A stretch of DNA of 64,000 bases, taken from positions 1-64,000 of the forward strand of contig CAYRYZ010000003.1 in assembly GCA_964428745.1 (NCBI GenBank), read 5' to 3'. Below the pieces are notes generated by a model. That model was not told where the DNA came from and searched no databases. It saw only the letters and a program-made list of their open reading frames with translations. The position numbers and the translations under genes were made by a program. Of this stretch, positions 1 to 8,342 are shown one piece after another. The number at the start of each line of letters is the position of its first letter. Position 1 is the stretch's first letter. This DNA is from GCA-002713455 sp964428745 (GTDB taxonomy: Bacteria > Fidelibacterota > Marinisomatia > Marinisomatales > TCS55).

Positions 1-83
1 AGATTCCCTCCCATTGTTTCTTTGTAAATAAAAATGTTTCATAGATTTGAGCCAGAGGCGTTTCATACAGAATTCTCAAGATT
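1..83. other. Window-edge segment, no assignable gene
   Basis: This short stretch lies downstream of the lipoprotein gene at 84-446. One minus-strand frame is open to the edge of the window and could be the start of another gene, but there is no convincing start codon and no recognisable motif. I see no terminator hairpin in it. Confidence 0.2.
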
Positions 84-446
84 CTACATTCCACACTTTT
101 TTTCTACACTTACTTGCTGAAGCGCTTCCATTGTCCCTTTCGCCGATTTTAATTCTGATGCTATTTCCCCATCTCCCTCAATAAAAAAGTATGCTGGCAA
201 CATTCCAATCGCCAAAACCCAACCCACTATTTCGTCATTATTATAAATTATATCCTGTTGAGCTGTTAATTCTGCAACTTGGCGAGTATATCTCTGCTTT
301 TCTACTGCTATTTGTTGGCAATCATAATTGTTATATATACCTGGTGAAACAAATGATGCAGTTAGTTCAGCTGGTTTCGTAGCACAACTAGTAATTAGTA
401 GTGAAATACATACCAATCCTATTAAGAAAATTTTAAATGATTTCAT
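84..446 (-). CDS. Small secreted lipoprotein of unknown function
   Basis: The 120-residue protein begins with a lipoprotein signal: positive MKSFK, a hydrophobic core, and the lipobox LITSC with the lipidated Cys near residue 21. The mature part contains a YDCQQ motif, a helical stretch, a short hydrophobic segment (about residues 75-90) and a C-terminal Cys. The two mature Cys could form a disulfide. The pattern (NYDCQQ, VAELTAQQ, hydrophobic segment, final KKC) resembles a lipoprotein family common in marine Proteobacteria; this is recalled similarity, not a search. A strong AGGAGGTG site precedes the ATG, and a TATAAT box lies at 476-471. The gene is divergent from the DUF6249 gene. The function is unknown. 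Confidence 0.7.
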   Translation of the reverse strand: MKSFKIFLIGLVCISLLITSCATKPAELTASFVSPGIYNNYDCQQIAVEKQRYTRQVAELTAQQDIIYNNDEIVGWVLAIGMLPAYFFIEGDGEIASELKSAKGTMEALQQVSVEKKCGM

Positions 447-551
447 TACACCTCCTACGGTATCTTATTTATTATATACCAAATTATTTTCACACAAAAA
501 ATTACACATAAATTACTCAACAATGTGTGTACGCTTTATTAAAAAACTTTT

Positions 552-580
552 TTGATTGTAACCTTTACTTCTCATAATAT
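552..580 (+). promoter_or_regulatory. Candidate sigma-70-type promoter
   Basis: TTGATT at 552-557 is separated by 17 bases from TAATAT at 575-580. It precedes the SD sequence and ATG of the 618 gene, leaving a leader of about 30 bases. The assignment is by consensus match only. Confidence 0.45.
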
Positions 581-617
581 TAATGGTAAGTTTACGTTAC
601 ATATAAGGAGAGAAAAT

Positions 618-1010
618 ATGAATGATATAATAGCTTTACTTGGAATACTAAGCGGAATGGTAATTCCTTTGGGAGTGTTTGTTTGGTTGTATTTTGATGC
701 CAAAAATAAGAGAGCATCCATTATTGAGGTTGCTAAAACTATTGATGATCCATCAAAGGTAGAAGAGCTGATAAGTAAACTAGATGATGAAAAGAAGAAA
801 GAACCCATAGAATATAGAAGAGGAGGAACAGTAACCTTTTTTGTAGGTATAGGTTTATATCTTCTAGGTATGACTGCATTGGGACCCGTTCTAAAGGGTG
901 TGGGTCTATTGGTTGCTACAATTGGAGTTGGGACATTTGTTGCTGGATACCTTTTTCCAAATGATAGCACTGGTATCACAAAAGCAGTGGAAGAATTTGA
1001 GAAAAGATAA
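618..1010 (+). CDS. DUF6249-like small membrane protein
   Basis: The ATG at 618 is preceded by AAGGAG, so it is preferred over an upstream in-frame start without a ribosome site. The 130-residue product has one N-terminal membrane helix (about residues 3-24), a charged cytoplasmic loop rich in Asp, Glu and Lys (about 30-72), then two hydrophobic segments (about 75-118) and a short charged tail. This layout and the conserved RRGG junction resemble DUF6249 proteins, whose role is unknown. The next gene, an XRE regulator, starts 2 bases after its stop, so the two are probably co-expressed. A membrane signal passed to the regulator is possible but not shown. Confidence 0.7.
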   Translation: MNDIIALLGILSGMVIPLGVFVWLYFDAKNKRASIIEVAKTIDDPSKVEELISKLDDEKKKEPIEYRRGGTVTFFVGIGLYLLGMTALGPVLKGVGLLVATIGVGTFVAGYLFPNDSTGITKAVEEFEKR

Positions 1011-1012
1011 AT

Positions 1013-1225
1013 TTGGGCAGAAACCACAAAAAACTTTTAAACAATCTTGAAGAACTCAGGAAATCAGCAAGGTTAACGCAACAAGAACTTTCTGAGAGTG
1101 CCGAAGTTTCAAGGAAAAGCATTAATGCGATTGAAAACGGAGTTTATGTCCCTTCTACAGTTCTTGCATTAAAAATTGCAAAAACTCTCAACTGCTCTGT
1201 TGAAGATTTATTTAAATTGCCTTGA
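1013..1225 (+). CDS. Small XRE-family helix-turn-helix regulator
   Basis: The 70-residue protein is a single Cro/C1-type DNA-binding domain. ARLTQQELSESAEVSRKSI forms the helix-turn-helix, followed by the hallmark NAIENG and the C-terminal SVEDLFKLP typical of YgzD-like minimal regulators. The only usable start is TTG at 1013, because an in-frame stop lies at 998-1000; the SD match is weak (GAGAAAAG), so translation is probably coupled to the membrane gene that ends 2 bases earlier. In this family small regulators often pair with a membrane protein. The target operator is unknown; self-regulation of the 552-580 promoter is a reasonable guess. Confidence 0.85.
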   Translation: MGRNHKKLLNNLEELRKSARLTQQELSESAEVSRKSINAIENGVYVPSTVLALKIAKTLNCSVEDLFKLP

Positions 1226-1280
1226 ATCTACTAATCTAATTCTGCACTCAAAATTATTTACAGTCTGGGGACGCCATTTA

Positions 1281-1324
1281 CTCCAAACCCCTACCCCACT
1301 TATTTCACGGGTTGGGGGTTTGAG
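1281..1324. repeat. Imperfect GC-rich inverted repeat
   Basis: The left arm CTCCAAACCCCTACCC (1281-1296) and right arm GGGTTGGGGGTTTGAG (1309-1324) can pair over most of their length with small bulges. The loop is 12 bases. It is much richer in G and C than its surroundings and is not followed by a T tract, so it is not a typical terminator. It could be a dispersed palindromic repeat unit. Confidence 0.5.
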
Positions 1325-1341
1325 TCGCTCCTGCGCTACAT

Positions 1342-1372
1342 AAAAACCTCAATTGTAAAATGGTGAGTTTTT
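1342..1372. terminator. Weak hairpin with A and T tracts
   Basis: AAAAACCTCA (1342-1351) pairs with TGAGTTTTT (1364-1372) with one bulged C, giving a short stem flanked by A and T runs. It could terminate transcription from the regulator gene upstream, but the stem is weak. Confidence 0.3.
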
Positions 1373-1413
1373 GTCATAAATTGCATATAACTACCAAAGG
1401 AGAACTAATCAGT

Positions 1414-1932
1414 ATGAAAAAAATTAGTTTATTAATAATTGCCATCACTACCATAGTTTCTGCTCAATTACGAGTAGGTCTTGACATGTCAAGAGATATG
1501 TCAATGGGTGGTGCAATAGGGTCACTTTTAGGAGATATTGAAATTGAAGGTACTGGCTTTACAGTTGGATACGAGAAAACGCTTTTAAGTTTAGGAGGTC
1601 TTGGAGCTGAGTATACAATGGGCGGAGAAGAAGGTCTTGATATGTTTTACACATATGCAGTGGCTAAAATACCTGTAGGCCTCCCTATGTTTAGAGGAAT
1701 TGCTCGCGCGGGTTATTCAATTCCCTTAGGAGATGGCGGCGATGAATACGATGCAGGATTAGCATATGGTGTGGGGTTAAGATTTAAATTACCCCTATTC
1801 CCTGTAGGCGCTGAAGCTCACTATACAATACATAATCTTGAGATGAAAGATGATGGAGAATTAGGAGGCTTACTTGATGACCTAGGCATTACTTATAAAG
1901 TAATGAATTTAACTGTCACATATTCTTTCTAA
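1414..1932 (+). CDS. Short secreted beta-barrel-like protein
   Basis: The ATG at 1414 follows AAAGGAGAA and opens a clear signal peptide (MKK, hydrophobic core, cleavage after VSA about residue 17), so it is preferred over an upstream in-frame start. The mature part, about 155 residues, is rich in Gly and in alternating hydrophobic residues, and ends in Phe (LTVTYSF), as outer-membrane barrels do. The repeated amphipathic strands suggest a small barrel of about eight strands. I do not recognise a family. It stands alone between a hairpin-rich spacer and a strong terminator. Confidence 0.6.
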   Translation: MKKISLLIIAITTIVSAQLRVGLDMSRDMSMGGAIGSLLGDIEIEGTGFTVGYEKTLLSLGGLGAEYTMGGEEGLDMFYTYAVAKIPVGLPMFRGIARAGYSIPLGDGGDEYDAGLAYGVGLRFKLPLFPVGAEAHYTIHNLEMKDDGELGGLLDDLGITYKVMNLTVTYSF

Positions 1933-1954
1933 TCAAATAAATCGATTACCATTT

Positions 1955-1987
1955 AAGCCCCATCGTGTACGCATGATGGGGCTTTTT
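1955..1987. terminator. Bidirectional intrinsic terminator
   Basis: AAGCCCCATC (1955-1964) and GATGGGGCTT (1975-1984) form a 10-bp perfect stem with a 10-base loop, followed by a T run. It lies between two convergent genes and overlaps the stop codon of the CotH gene, so it probably serves both strands. Confidence 0.85.
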
Positions 1988-3362
1988 AATTTATAAAACT
2001 AGTAATCGCAATATAGCGACTATTCACGTGGTTGATAAGATACGCCAAACCATCACCTAATTGTTGAAGATTGACTTCAGGATCTTTCTTATCATCATCA
2101 GATCGATCTATAAAAGGTTTGATTAGATCGTTATATCTCTGAAATATTTCTATCATCTTTTGTGGGGAGTATGCGTCCTCTACTGTTATCTTAAGATTAG
2201 ATCTATATTCTTTTAAATAGACTTCATCATCTAATAAAAAACGAATTAATGGCCAGTTATCACCAACTTCATTTAAACCAATCGATAATGGTGTTCTGAA
2301 TTGGCCTGCGTTTATCATCGCTTCATTATGATCCCAAGGAATCCAAGTAAGCTTTGATGTCTCAGGATCATTATATAAATAATAATTTTGGGACATCTTT
2401 CCATAAGAATCCCAATTTTGAATTGTTGTATTTGTTGCTAACCATTTTAGGAAGACATCAGTTCGAAAGATTGATTCAAGTTTAGACCTCCAAACTGTAG
2501 GTTCAATTAAACGGTCAGAACTATGTAATAAATCAAACAAATTAAGGATATCGGACCAATTTGAGTCATCCTCGTTTGTATGTTTCGAAAATGACTCTTC
2601 AGTAAATGATCCTTTAGCAAAAGTCGCTCCTCGACCTTTAGGTTTATATAGATTGCCATCATCACTTGTAAATTGACTCTCAATAACAGTATCATCAACC
2701 TCTTCAACGCATGTATATAAACCCCAAAACTCTGGTCCATTTCCATGATCTAAATAAACTCTGTAAAACGCAGTTTGAGCGGATGGAATACCTGCGGATC
2801 GAAAAATATCCGCTGAGACTTTTTCTCTTAATAAAGATGGATCCATCGCATTGGATGACATGGATAATTGTTTAAATCCATAAAATCTCTGATTATCGAT
2901 CTGCGGATAATCATCTTCAAATTCATCAAAATCAAGCTTCAAAGGAATCTTCCAAATTCCTCTGTTCCAAGAAAATCTTATGGTCGAATTACCTTTAAAA
3001 CGAACTCCCACCTGGTACCATTGCTTTCCATTAAAATACAATTCAGAAGGAACCCAAATTGGGTTTTCTTTTGAATTTTCACCGGACTTTGGTGGCCCCA
3101 TTCCTGATCCAAATGGTCCATATTTTTCCGTCATATCATCTATCATCTTCTGCCAATTATTCTCGGAAATTATTATATCAATTCTGTTAACATTATCCTG
3201 AGGAAAAACCCTATCATAGTTTCGTTGCCCATTGTTACTATGACTGTCTTCTGTCCAGTCAGGAGTGTCAAAATTTGGATCAATATCTAAATTATTTGAC
3301 TTCTTATCATCACATGACAATATGATCAAGCTAATAATACCGATTAATATTTTTTCTTTCAC
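1986..3362 (-). CDS. CotH kinase family lipoprotein
   Basis: The 458-residue protein carries a lipoprotein signal (lipobox IILSC, lipidated Cys17) and a CotH domain over about residues 55-440. Visible hallmarks are RFKGNST (121-127), GLYTCVEEVDD (214-224), NWDSY (316-320), NYYLY and the metal-site-like WDHNEA (343-348). CotH proteins are atypical kinases first known from spore coats; many non-spore-formers have extracellular versions of unknown substrate. The start is GTG, preceded by AGGGA. Here it should be anchored on the periplasmic or outer face. It is divergent from the M16 protease with a 151-bp spacer, so it is probably monocistronic. Substrate and activity are unknown. Confidence 0.85.
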   Translation of the reverse strand: MKEKILIGIISLIILSCDDKKSNNLDIDPNFDTPDWTEDSHSNNGQRNYDRVFPQDNVNRIDIIISENNWQKMIDDMTEKYGPFGSGMGPPKSGENSKENPIWVPSELYFNGKQWYQVGVRFKGNSTIRFSWNRGIWKIPLKLDFDEFEDDYPQIDNQRFYGFKQLSMSSNAMDPSLLREKVSADIFRSAGIPSAQTAFYRVYLDHGNGPEFWGLYTCVEEVDDTVIESQFTSDDGNLYKPKGRGATFAKGSFTEESFSKHTNEDDSNWSDILNLFDLLHSSDRLIEPTVWRSKLESIFRTDVFLKWLATNTTIQNWDSYGKMSQNYYLYNDPETSKLTWIPWDHNEAMINAGQFRTPLSIGLNEVGDNWPLIRFLLDDEVYLKEYRSNLKITVEDAYSPQKMIEIFQRYNDLIKPFIDRSDDDKKDPEVNLQQLGDGLAYLINHVNSRYIAITSFIN

Positions 3363-3513
3363 AAATCCCTATATTTATCCGAATTAGACCAATAAATTAT
3401 TAGTAAAGTTAATTTTAATATGTTCAGTGAGACAATTAATGTAAATTTTCTAAATAAGATTTATATAATTTTAGAATTACACACAACTATTCCAGCACGG
3501 TAGGAGAAAATTC

Positions 3514-6330
3514 ATGTTAAGAAAAACCCTAATTCCAATAACATCACTCATTATTTTAATCACTGGTTGTAATGAGAGACAAGAAACGCCCTTTAAGATA
3601 GATTATGAAAAATATCAACTTGATAACGGTTTAACTGTTATCCTACATCAAGATAAATCAGATCCAATTGTAGGCGTAGCAATTCAATATCACGTTGGCT
3701 CTAACCGTGAAATCCCAGGGAGGACCGGATTTGCCCATCTATTTGAACATATGTTATTCCAAGAGTCTCAGCATGTTGGGCAAGATCAATTTTTTAAGAT
3801 GATTCAAAACGCTGGCGGAACCTTAAATGGCGGTACAAGTAAAGATGGGACCGTTTATTATGAAGTTATTCCTAAGAACGCACTTGAGACTGCACTCTGG
3901 TTAGAATCAGATAGAATGGGTTGGCTATTATCAACAGTAACCCAAGCTGCTTTTGAAAATCAACAAGAAGTTGTGCAAAATGAAAAAAGACAACGGGTAG
4001 ATAATCGTCCATATGGCCATTCTAATTATGTGATGATAAAAAATATGTACCCTAAAGACCATCCTTATAATTGGACTACGATTGGAGAGCTCGAAGATCT
4101 TAAAAATGCGACTTTAAAAGATGTTAGAGATTTTTATGAGCAATGGTATGGCCCCAATAATGCTACGATGGTGATAGCGGGAGATATTAACAAACGAGAA
4201 GTAAAATCTTTGGTGAAAAAATATTTTGGTGAGATCAAACCTGGTCCAGATAATGGCGACCCAGAACCTCAGCCAGTAGAATTAAGTAAGATTAAAAAAG
4301 TATATCATGAAGATAACTTTGCTCGGTCTCCTCGATTAACGATGGTATTCCCTACTGTTGACCAGCGCCATTTTGATGCAGCAGCTCTTGAATTATTAGG
4401 GCAATTATTAGGCGATGGTAAAAAGTCACCTCTTTACAAAGTGATTGTAGAAGAAAAAAAATTAGCACCTTCTGTCTATGCTTACAGTGGGACTCAAGAA
4501 ATTGCCGGAACATTTGAAGTCGTATTAACCGGGTTTCCAACAACAGATCTAACTGAAGCTGAAAACGCGATGCATGAAGCATTTGAACGTTTTGAAACAG
4601 ATGGATTTACTACTGCAGATTTGGAGAGATTAAAAGCTAAATATGAAACAGGTTTTTATAGTGGAATCTCATCCGTGCTTGGTAAAGGATATCAATTAGC
4701 ATATTACAATGAATATTTTGGTTCTCCCGATGCCATAGCTGAAGAGCTTCAAAAAGTTCTTGATGTAAATATGAGTGATATTAAAAGAGTGTATGAAAAA
4801 TATATTAAAAACCAAAATTATGTATTAACCAGCTTTGTTCCTCGTGGAAAAGTTAATCTTATTGCAGAAGGATCAAACCTATTCCCAATTAATGAAGAGA
4901 AAATTGTAAAAAACGTTAAGAAAGCAGTTAGCGAAGGTGAAATGGGTGTAGCAACAATACCATCTACGTTTGATAGATCTGTGAAGCCAGATGATGGTCC
5001 GCAACCAAGATTAAATCTTCCTAAAATATGGAAACATGATTATGATAAAGGAATATCTATTTTAGGAGCAAAACATGATGAGCTTCCTTTAGTCAGTTTT
5101 GGCATTTCAATTGAGGGTGGTATGTTGCTAGATAATCCTAATAAAGTTGGTGTTGCAAATCTAGTAACAGACATTATGATGCAAGGAACTGCAAATAAGA
5201 CACCTATAGAATTAGAAGAATCCATTGATGCCCTTGGATCTTCAATAAGTATGTCTACAGGTAAACAGTCCATCAATATAAATGTAAATACTCTAAAAAG
5301 AAATTTCTTACCTACCCTAGAACTCGTTGAAGAAATACTGTTTGAACCCCGCTGGGATTCTAAAGAATTTGATCGAGTCAAACGTGAGACAATGGAATCA
5401 ATTAAAAGACGGAGTGCTGTTCCTTCAACAATTGCATCGAATGTCTTTAATAAGCTCAATTATGGCGAACATATTCTTGCAAATTCAACTCTTGGGACTG
5501 TTAAGTCAGTTCAATCAATTGAGCTAAATGATTTAAAAAGCTTTGTAAATGCTAATTTATCTGTTGATTTAGCTACAATTAGTATTGTTGGCGATATTAG
5601 CCGTAGTGAGGCTGTTAATGCCTTTAAACAGCTAGTTGATCGATGGGATATCAAAGATGTTAATTTCACTGATTATGATCTACCCCCTACCAATAAGAAT
5701 GCACAGGTATATTTTGTAGATGTTCCTAATGCTAAACAATCTGAAATTAGGATTGGATATGTGAGTCTTCCCATTACACACCCAGATTACTATTCAACTA
5801 CAGTTATGAATATGAAGCTTGGAGGAAACTTTAGTGGAGATGTAAATATGGTCTTACGAGAAGAAAAAGGGTTCACATACGGTGCAAGAACAAGATTCAC
5901 TGGCAGTAAATATCCGGGAACTTTTACTGCTTCATCTGGTGTTAGGTCAAATACTACTGAAGAATCAGTTAATATATTTAAAGATCTTATGTTGAATTAT
6001 CGTGATCCAATCGATGAAGAAGATCTTGAATTCACAAAAAATGTTTTATTAAAATCAAATGCTCGACGATTTGAGACCTTAGGTGCTCTTCGAGGTATGA
6101 TTAACTATATTGCAGTATATGGGCTTCCCTTTGATTACATTAAAAATGAAGAACAGATAATAAGAGATATGACGGTAACAAGCCATAATGATCTGGTAAA
6201 AAAATATATACGACCTGATGAGATGATTTATTTGGTTGTTGGTGATAAAGCAACTCAATTAAATGGCCTTAAATCGCTAGGGTATGGCGATCCGATTTTA
6301 TTAGATGAGAATGGAAACCCAGTTAAATAA
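3514..6330 (+). CDS. M16-family zinc metalloprotease, lipoprotein
   Basis: The 938-residue protein has a lipobox (ITGC, lipidated Cys19) and two M16 halves. The N-terminal half has the inverted zinc motif HLFEH (H75, E78, H79) and a downstream acidic ENQQEVVQNE helix that should hold the third ligand. The C-terminal half (about 510-930) has the same fold signals but no HxxEH, the usual inactive partner. The RGYGxR-like substrate patch reads FTYGART near residue 790. Such pitrilysin-like enzymes degrade peptides in the periplasm. The SD TAGGAGA lies before the ATG; a TATAAT is at 3464-3469, without a clear -35 box. A terminator follows directly. Confidence 0.92.
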   Translation: MLRKTLIPITSLIILITGCNERQETPFKIDYEKYQLDNGLTVILHQDKSDPIVGVAIQYHVGSNREIPGRTGFAHLFEHMLFQESQHVGQDQFFKMIQNAGGTLNGGTSKDGTVYYEVIPKNALETALWLESDRMGWLLSTVTQAAFENQQEVVQNEKRQRVDNRPYGHSNYVMIKNMYPKDHPYNWTTIGELEDLKNATLKDVRDFYEQWYGPNNATMVIAGDINKREVKSLVKKYFGEIKPGPDNGDPEPQPVELSKIKKVYHEDNFARSPRLTMVFPTVDQRHFDAAALELLGQLLGDGKKSPLYKVIVEEKKLAPSVYAYSGTQEIAGTFEVVLTGFPTTDLTEAENAMHEAFERFETDGFTTADLERLKAKYETGFYSGISSVLGKGYQLAYYNEYFGSPDAIAEELQKVLDVNMSDIKRVYEKYIKNQNYVLTSFVPRGKVNLIAEGSNLFPINEEKIVKNVKKAVSEGEMGVATIPSTFDRSVKPDDGPQPRLNLPKIWKHDYDKGISILGAKHDELPLVSFGISIEGGMLLDNPNKVGVANLVTDIMMQGTANKTPIELEESIDALGSSISMSTGKQSININVNTLKRNFLPTLELVEEILFEPRWDSKEFDRVKRETMESIKRRSAVPSTIASNVFNKLNYGEHILANSTLGTVKSVQSIELNDLKSFVNANLSVDLATISIVGDISRSEAVNAFKQLVDRWDIKDVNFTDYDLPPTNKNAQVYFVDVPNAKQSEIRIGYVSLPITHPDYYSTTVMNMKLGGNFSGDVNMVLREEKGFTYGARTRFTGSKYPGTFTASSGVRSNTTEESVNIFKDLMLNYRDPIDEEDLEFTKNVLLKSNARRFETLGALRGMINYIAVYGLPFDYIKNEEQIIRDMTVTSHNDLVKKYIRPDEMIYLVVGDKATQLNGLKSLGYGDPILLDENGNPVK

Positions 6331-6350
6331 TTATCTATTAAATAATTAAT

Positions 6351-6381
6351 AAAAAACCCTCAAGTAATTGAGGGTTTTTTT
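6351..6381. terminator. Intrinsic terminator
   Basis: AAAAAACCCTCAA and TTGAGGGTTTTTTT form a long stem with a GTAA loop, with A and T tracts on either side. It ends the protease transcript and sits only 4 bases before the ATG of the next gene, so that gene must be transcribed by read-through or from a promoter inside the protease gene. Confidence 0.85.
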
Positions 6382-6385
6382 AATA

Positions 6386-7840
6386 ATGAATTTGATTGAA
6401 AGATTAAGTGATTGGACATTATTCAGTATAATATTTATTACAATATTTGCTGTTTTAGGTTCTGCTGAAGCACTAAGAAAGTATACACACAGGCCGCCAG
6501 AGTCTACTCGGAAATTTATTCATATTTTTGTAGGCCTCATCATTTGCTTATGCCCATTAATATTTAAAATTAATTATCAATTAATTCTTCTATCCTCTTT
6601 ATTTATAGGTATTAATGCATATTTATTGTTTTCAAAAAAATTTGAAAGCATGCATACAACTTCTCGAAAAAGTTATGGAACAATCTATTTTCCTTTTTCC
6701 GTTTTGATTTTATCTTATTTCTGGTGGGACAAACCTATTTCGTTCATATTAACAATGCTTGTTTTGACACTTGCGGACCCAATTGCTGCTATCTTCGGTG
6801 CCAAAGAACGTAATGTTTTCACACCTTGGGTTGATCAAAAATCAATGCGAGGATCATTGGCTATGTTTAGTTCTTCATTCTTAATTATCTTACTAGGGAC
6901 AGATATATTATCAAAATTTTACGGTTCGACTTTCCTTCTTCCATTTCCAATCCTATTCGGATTAGGGATTTTTACCGCACTATCCGCGACTTTATCCGAA
7001 TTAGTAAGCTGCAAAGGCTCTGATAATCTTTCCATACCTATCGTTACATTCATATCCTATGAGATATATCTAATTAATTATACACATGGTACTTTATTTC
7101 AACTCTTAACTTGGACATTATTATCAATAATCATATTCGCAATTGCTAATAAACAAAATTCTTTAACTATCAGTGGATCAATTGCTGGTTATTTATTGGG
7201 AATTATAATATTTGCTTCCGGAGGATGGGATTGGATTTCTCCCCTTGTATTTTTCTTTATTTCATCCTCAATATTATCTCACCTTAAAACAAAAGTTCCC
7301 TCTAAGAGAAATATAATTCAAATACTAGCCAATGGAGGATTTCCTGCAATTTGCGCTATTGAGTACATTTTTTGGGATTCTACTTACTCATCTGTTCTGT
7401 ACTTAGGAGCAATTGCAGCAGCAACAGCAGATACTTGGGGTACTGAGATAGGTTATTATTCTAGAACATCTCCAAACCTTATTTTTTCAAATATAAAAGT
7501 ACCCAAAGGAACATCAGGAGGCATCACTTATTTAGGCATATTTGGCTCAATAATTGGAGGACTTGCGATTGGATTGATTGGAGAACTTAGTCTTGGTATA
7601 AAAAATTTAATTTTCCCTATTACTATCGCCGGAATATCAGGCTCATTATTTGATTCAACACTAGGCAATTATGTACAAGGAAAATATGTATGTAATAAAT
7701 GTAATAATATGATCGAAGAACGATCCCACTGCAATGATCCAACTTCACTAATATCAGGATCAAGATGGATTGATAATAATATGGTTAATTTCTTAAATAC
7801 GTTAGTTGGCGCAATTGTAGCTTATCTAATATGGATTTAA
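6386..7840 (+). CDS. Fused phytol/polyprenol kinase (VTE5-like) and DUF92 (VTE6-like) membrane protein
   Basis: The 484-residue protein is almost entirely hydrophobic. Residues 1-230 resemble the CTP-dependent polyprenol/phytol/dolichol kinase family: RKFIHIFVG (42-50), a conserved ADPIAAIFG (130-138) and RGSLAM. Residues about 245-484 are a DUF92 domain with ATADTWGTEIG (346-356), GTSGGIT (375-381), DSTLGN (423-428) and a CxxC at 436-439. In plants VTE5 makes phytyl phosphate and the DUF92 protein VTE6 makes phytyl diphosphate, so one chain could carry out both steps of isoprenoid-alcohol salvage. The start is the ATG at 6386; an earlier TTG falls inside the terminator hairpin. The substrate is inferred. 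Confidence 0.8.
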   Translation: MNLIERLSDWTLFSIIFITIFAVLGSAEALRKYTHRPPESTRKFIHIFVGLIICLCPLIFKINYQLILLSSLFIGINAYLLFSKKFESMHTTSRKSYGTIYFPFSVLILSYFWWDKPISFILTMLVLTLADPIAAIFGAKERNVFTPWVDQKSMRGSLAMFSSSFLIILLGTDILSKFYGSTFLLPFPILFGLGIFTALSATLSELVSCKGSDNLSIPIVTFISYEIYLINYTHGTLFQLLTWTLLSIIIFAIANKQNSLTISGSIAGYLLGIIIFASGGWDWISPLVFFFISSSILSHLKTKVPSKRNIIQILANGGFPAICAIEYIFWDSTYSSVLYLGAIAAATADTWGTEIGYYSRTSPNLIFSNIKVPKGTSGGITYLGIFGSIIGGLAIGLIGELSLGIKNLIFPITIAGISGSLFDSTLGNYVQGKYVCNKCNNMIEERSHCNDPTSLISGSRWIDNNMVNFLNTLVGAIVAYLIWI

Positions 7841-8292
7841 TGGGCAAAACTTCTCGATATAAACAATCAATTCAAAAGATTGATTCCGTAATAACTGATT
7901 ATGATATGAGCGAAATAGGGAAAATGGCAATTGTATGTTCAATACTAAAATCAGAATTTAAAGAATGGATCTTTTGTGGATTTTACAGAGTATCTTCTCA
8001 CAATCTTCTTGAGATTGGTCCATATCAAAGTGACGTTATCCCTTGTGGGCACATTAGTTTTGATAGAGGAGTATGCGGAGCTGCTGCAAAAACAGAAAAA
8101 ACAATTATTGTAGGGAATGTAATGAATTATCAAAATTATATATCTTGCGATAATAAAACTTTATCTGAGATAGTAATCCCCGTGATGAAAAATAATCAAT
8201 TAATTGGGGTTTTGGATGTTGATGGTGATCAATTTGATCAATATGATCATATTGATCAAAAATATTTAGAAAAAATCGCTAATCTTATATAA
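7831..8292 (+). CDS. msrC: Free methionine-(R)-sulfoxide reductase, GAF domain
   Basis: The 153-residue single GAF domain matches the fRMsr family, which reduces free methionine-(R)-sulfoxide with thioredoxin. The three signature cysteines are present at residues 72, 82 and 106, with the same spacing (10 and 24) as C84, C94 and C118 of the E. coli enzyme, in the motifs IPCGHISFDRGVCG and ISCDNKTLSEIVIPV. The GVLDVDGD motif closes the domain. The gene overlaps the end of the fusion kinase by 10 bases (or by 1 base if the fourth-codon ATG at 7840 is used), so translation is coupled. It is cytosolic. A bidirectional terminator follows. Confidence 0.9.
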   Translation: MDLMGKTSRYKQSIQKIDSVITDYDMSEIGKMAIVCSILKSEFKEWIFCGFYRVSSHNLLEIGPYQSDVIPCGHISFDRGVCGAAAKTEKTIIVGNVMNYQNYISCDNKTLSEIVIPVMKNNQLIGVLDVDGDQFDQYDHIDQKYLEKIANLI

Positions 8293-8321
8293 AAAAAAGC
8301 CCTGCATTTTGCAGGGCTTTT
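8291..8321. terminator. Bidirectional intrinsic terminator
   Basis: A run of eight A, then AGCCCTGCA pairing with TGCAGGGCT over a TTT loop, then T residues. It lies between convergent genes (fRMsr and the DUF350 gene) and can act on both strands. Confidence 0.88.
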
Positions 8322-8342
8322 AAAGATAAAATATCACCTAAT

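Noticed and set aside
572..1027. Long minus-strand frame opposite the DUF6249-like gene
   Set aside because: It covers the whole plus-strand gene, has no ribosome site, and its serine- and proline-rich sequence is what a complementary reading would give.
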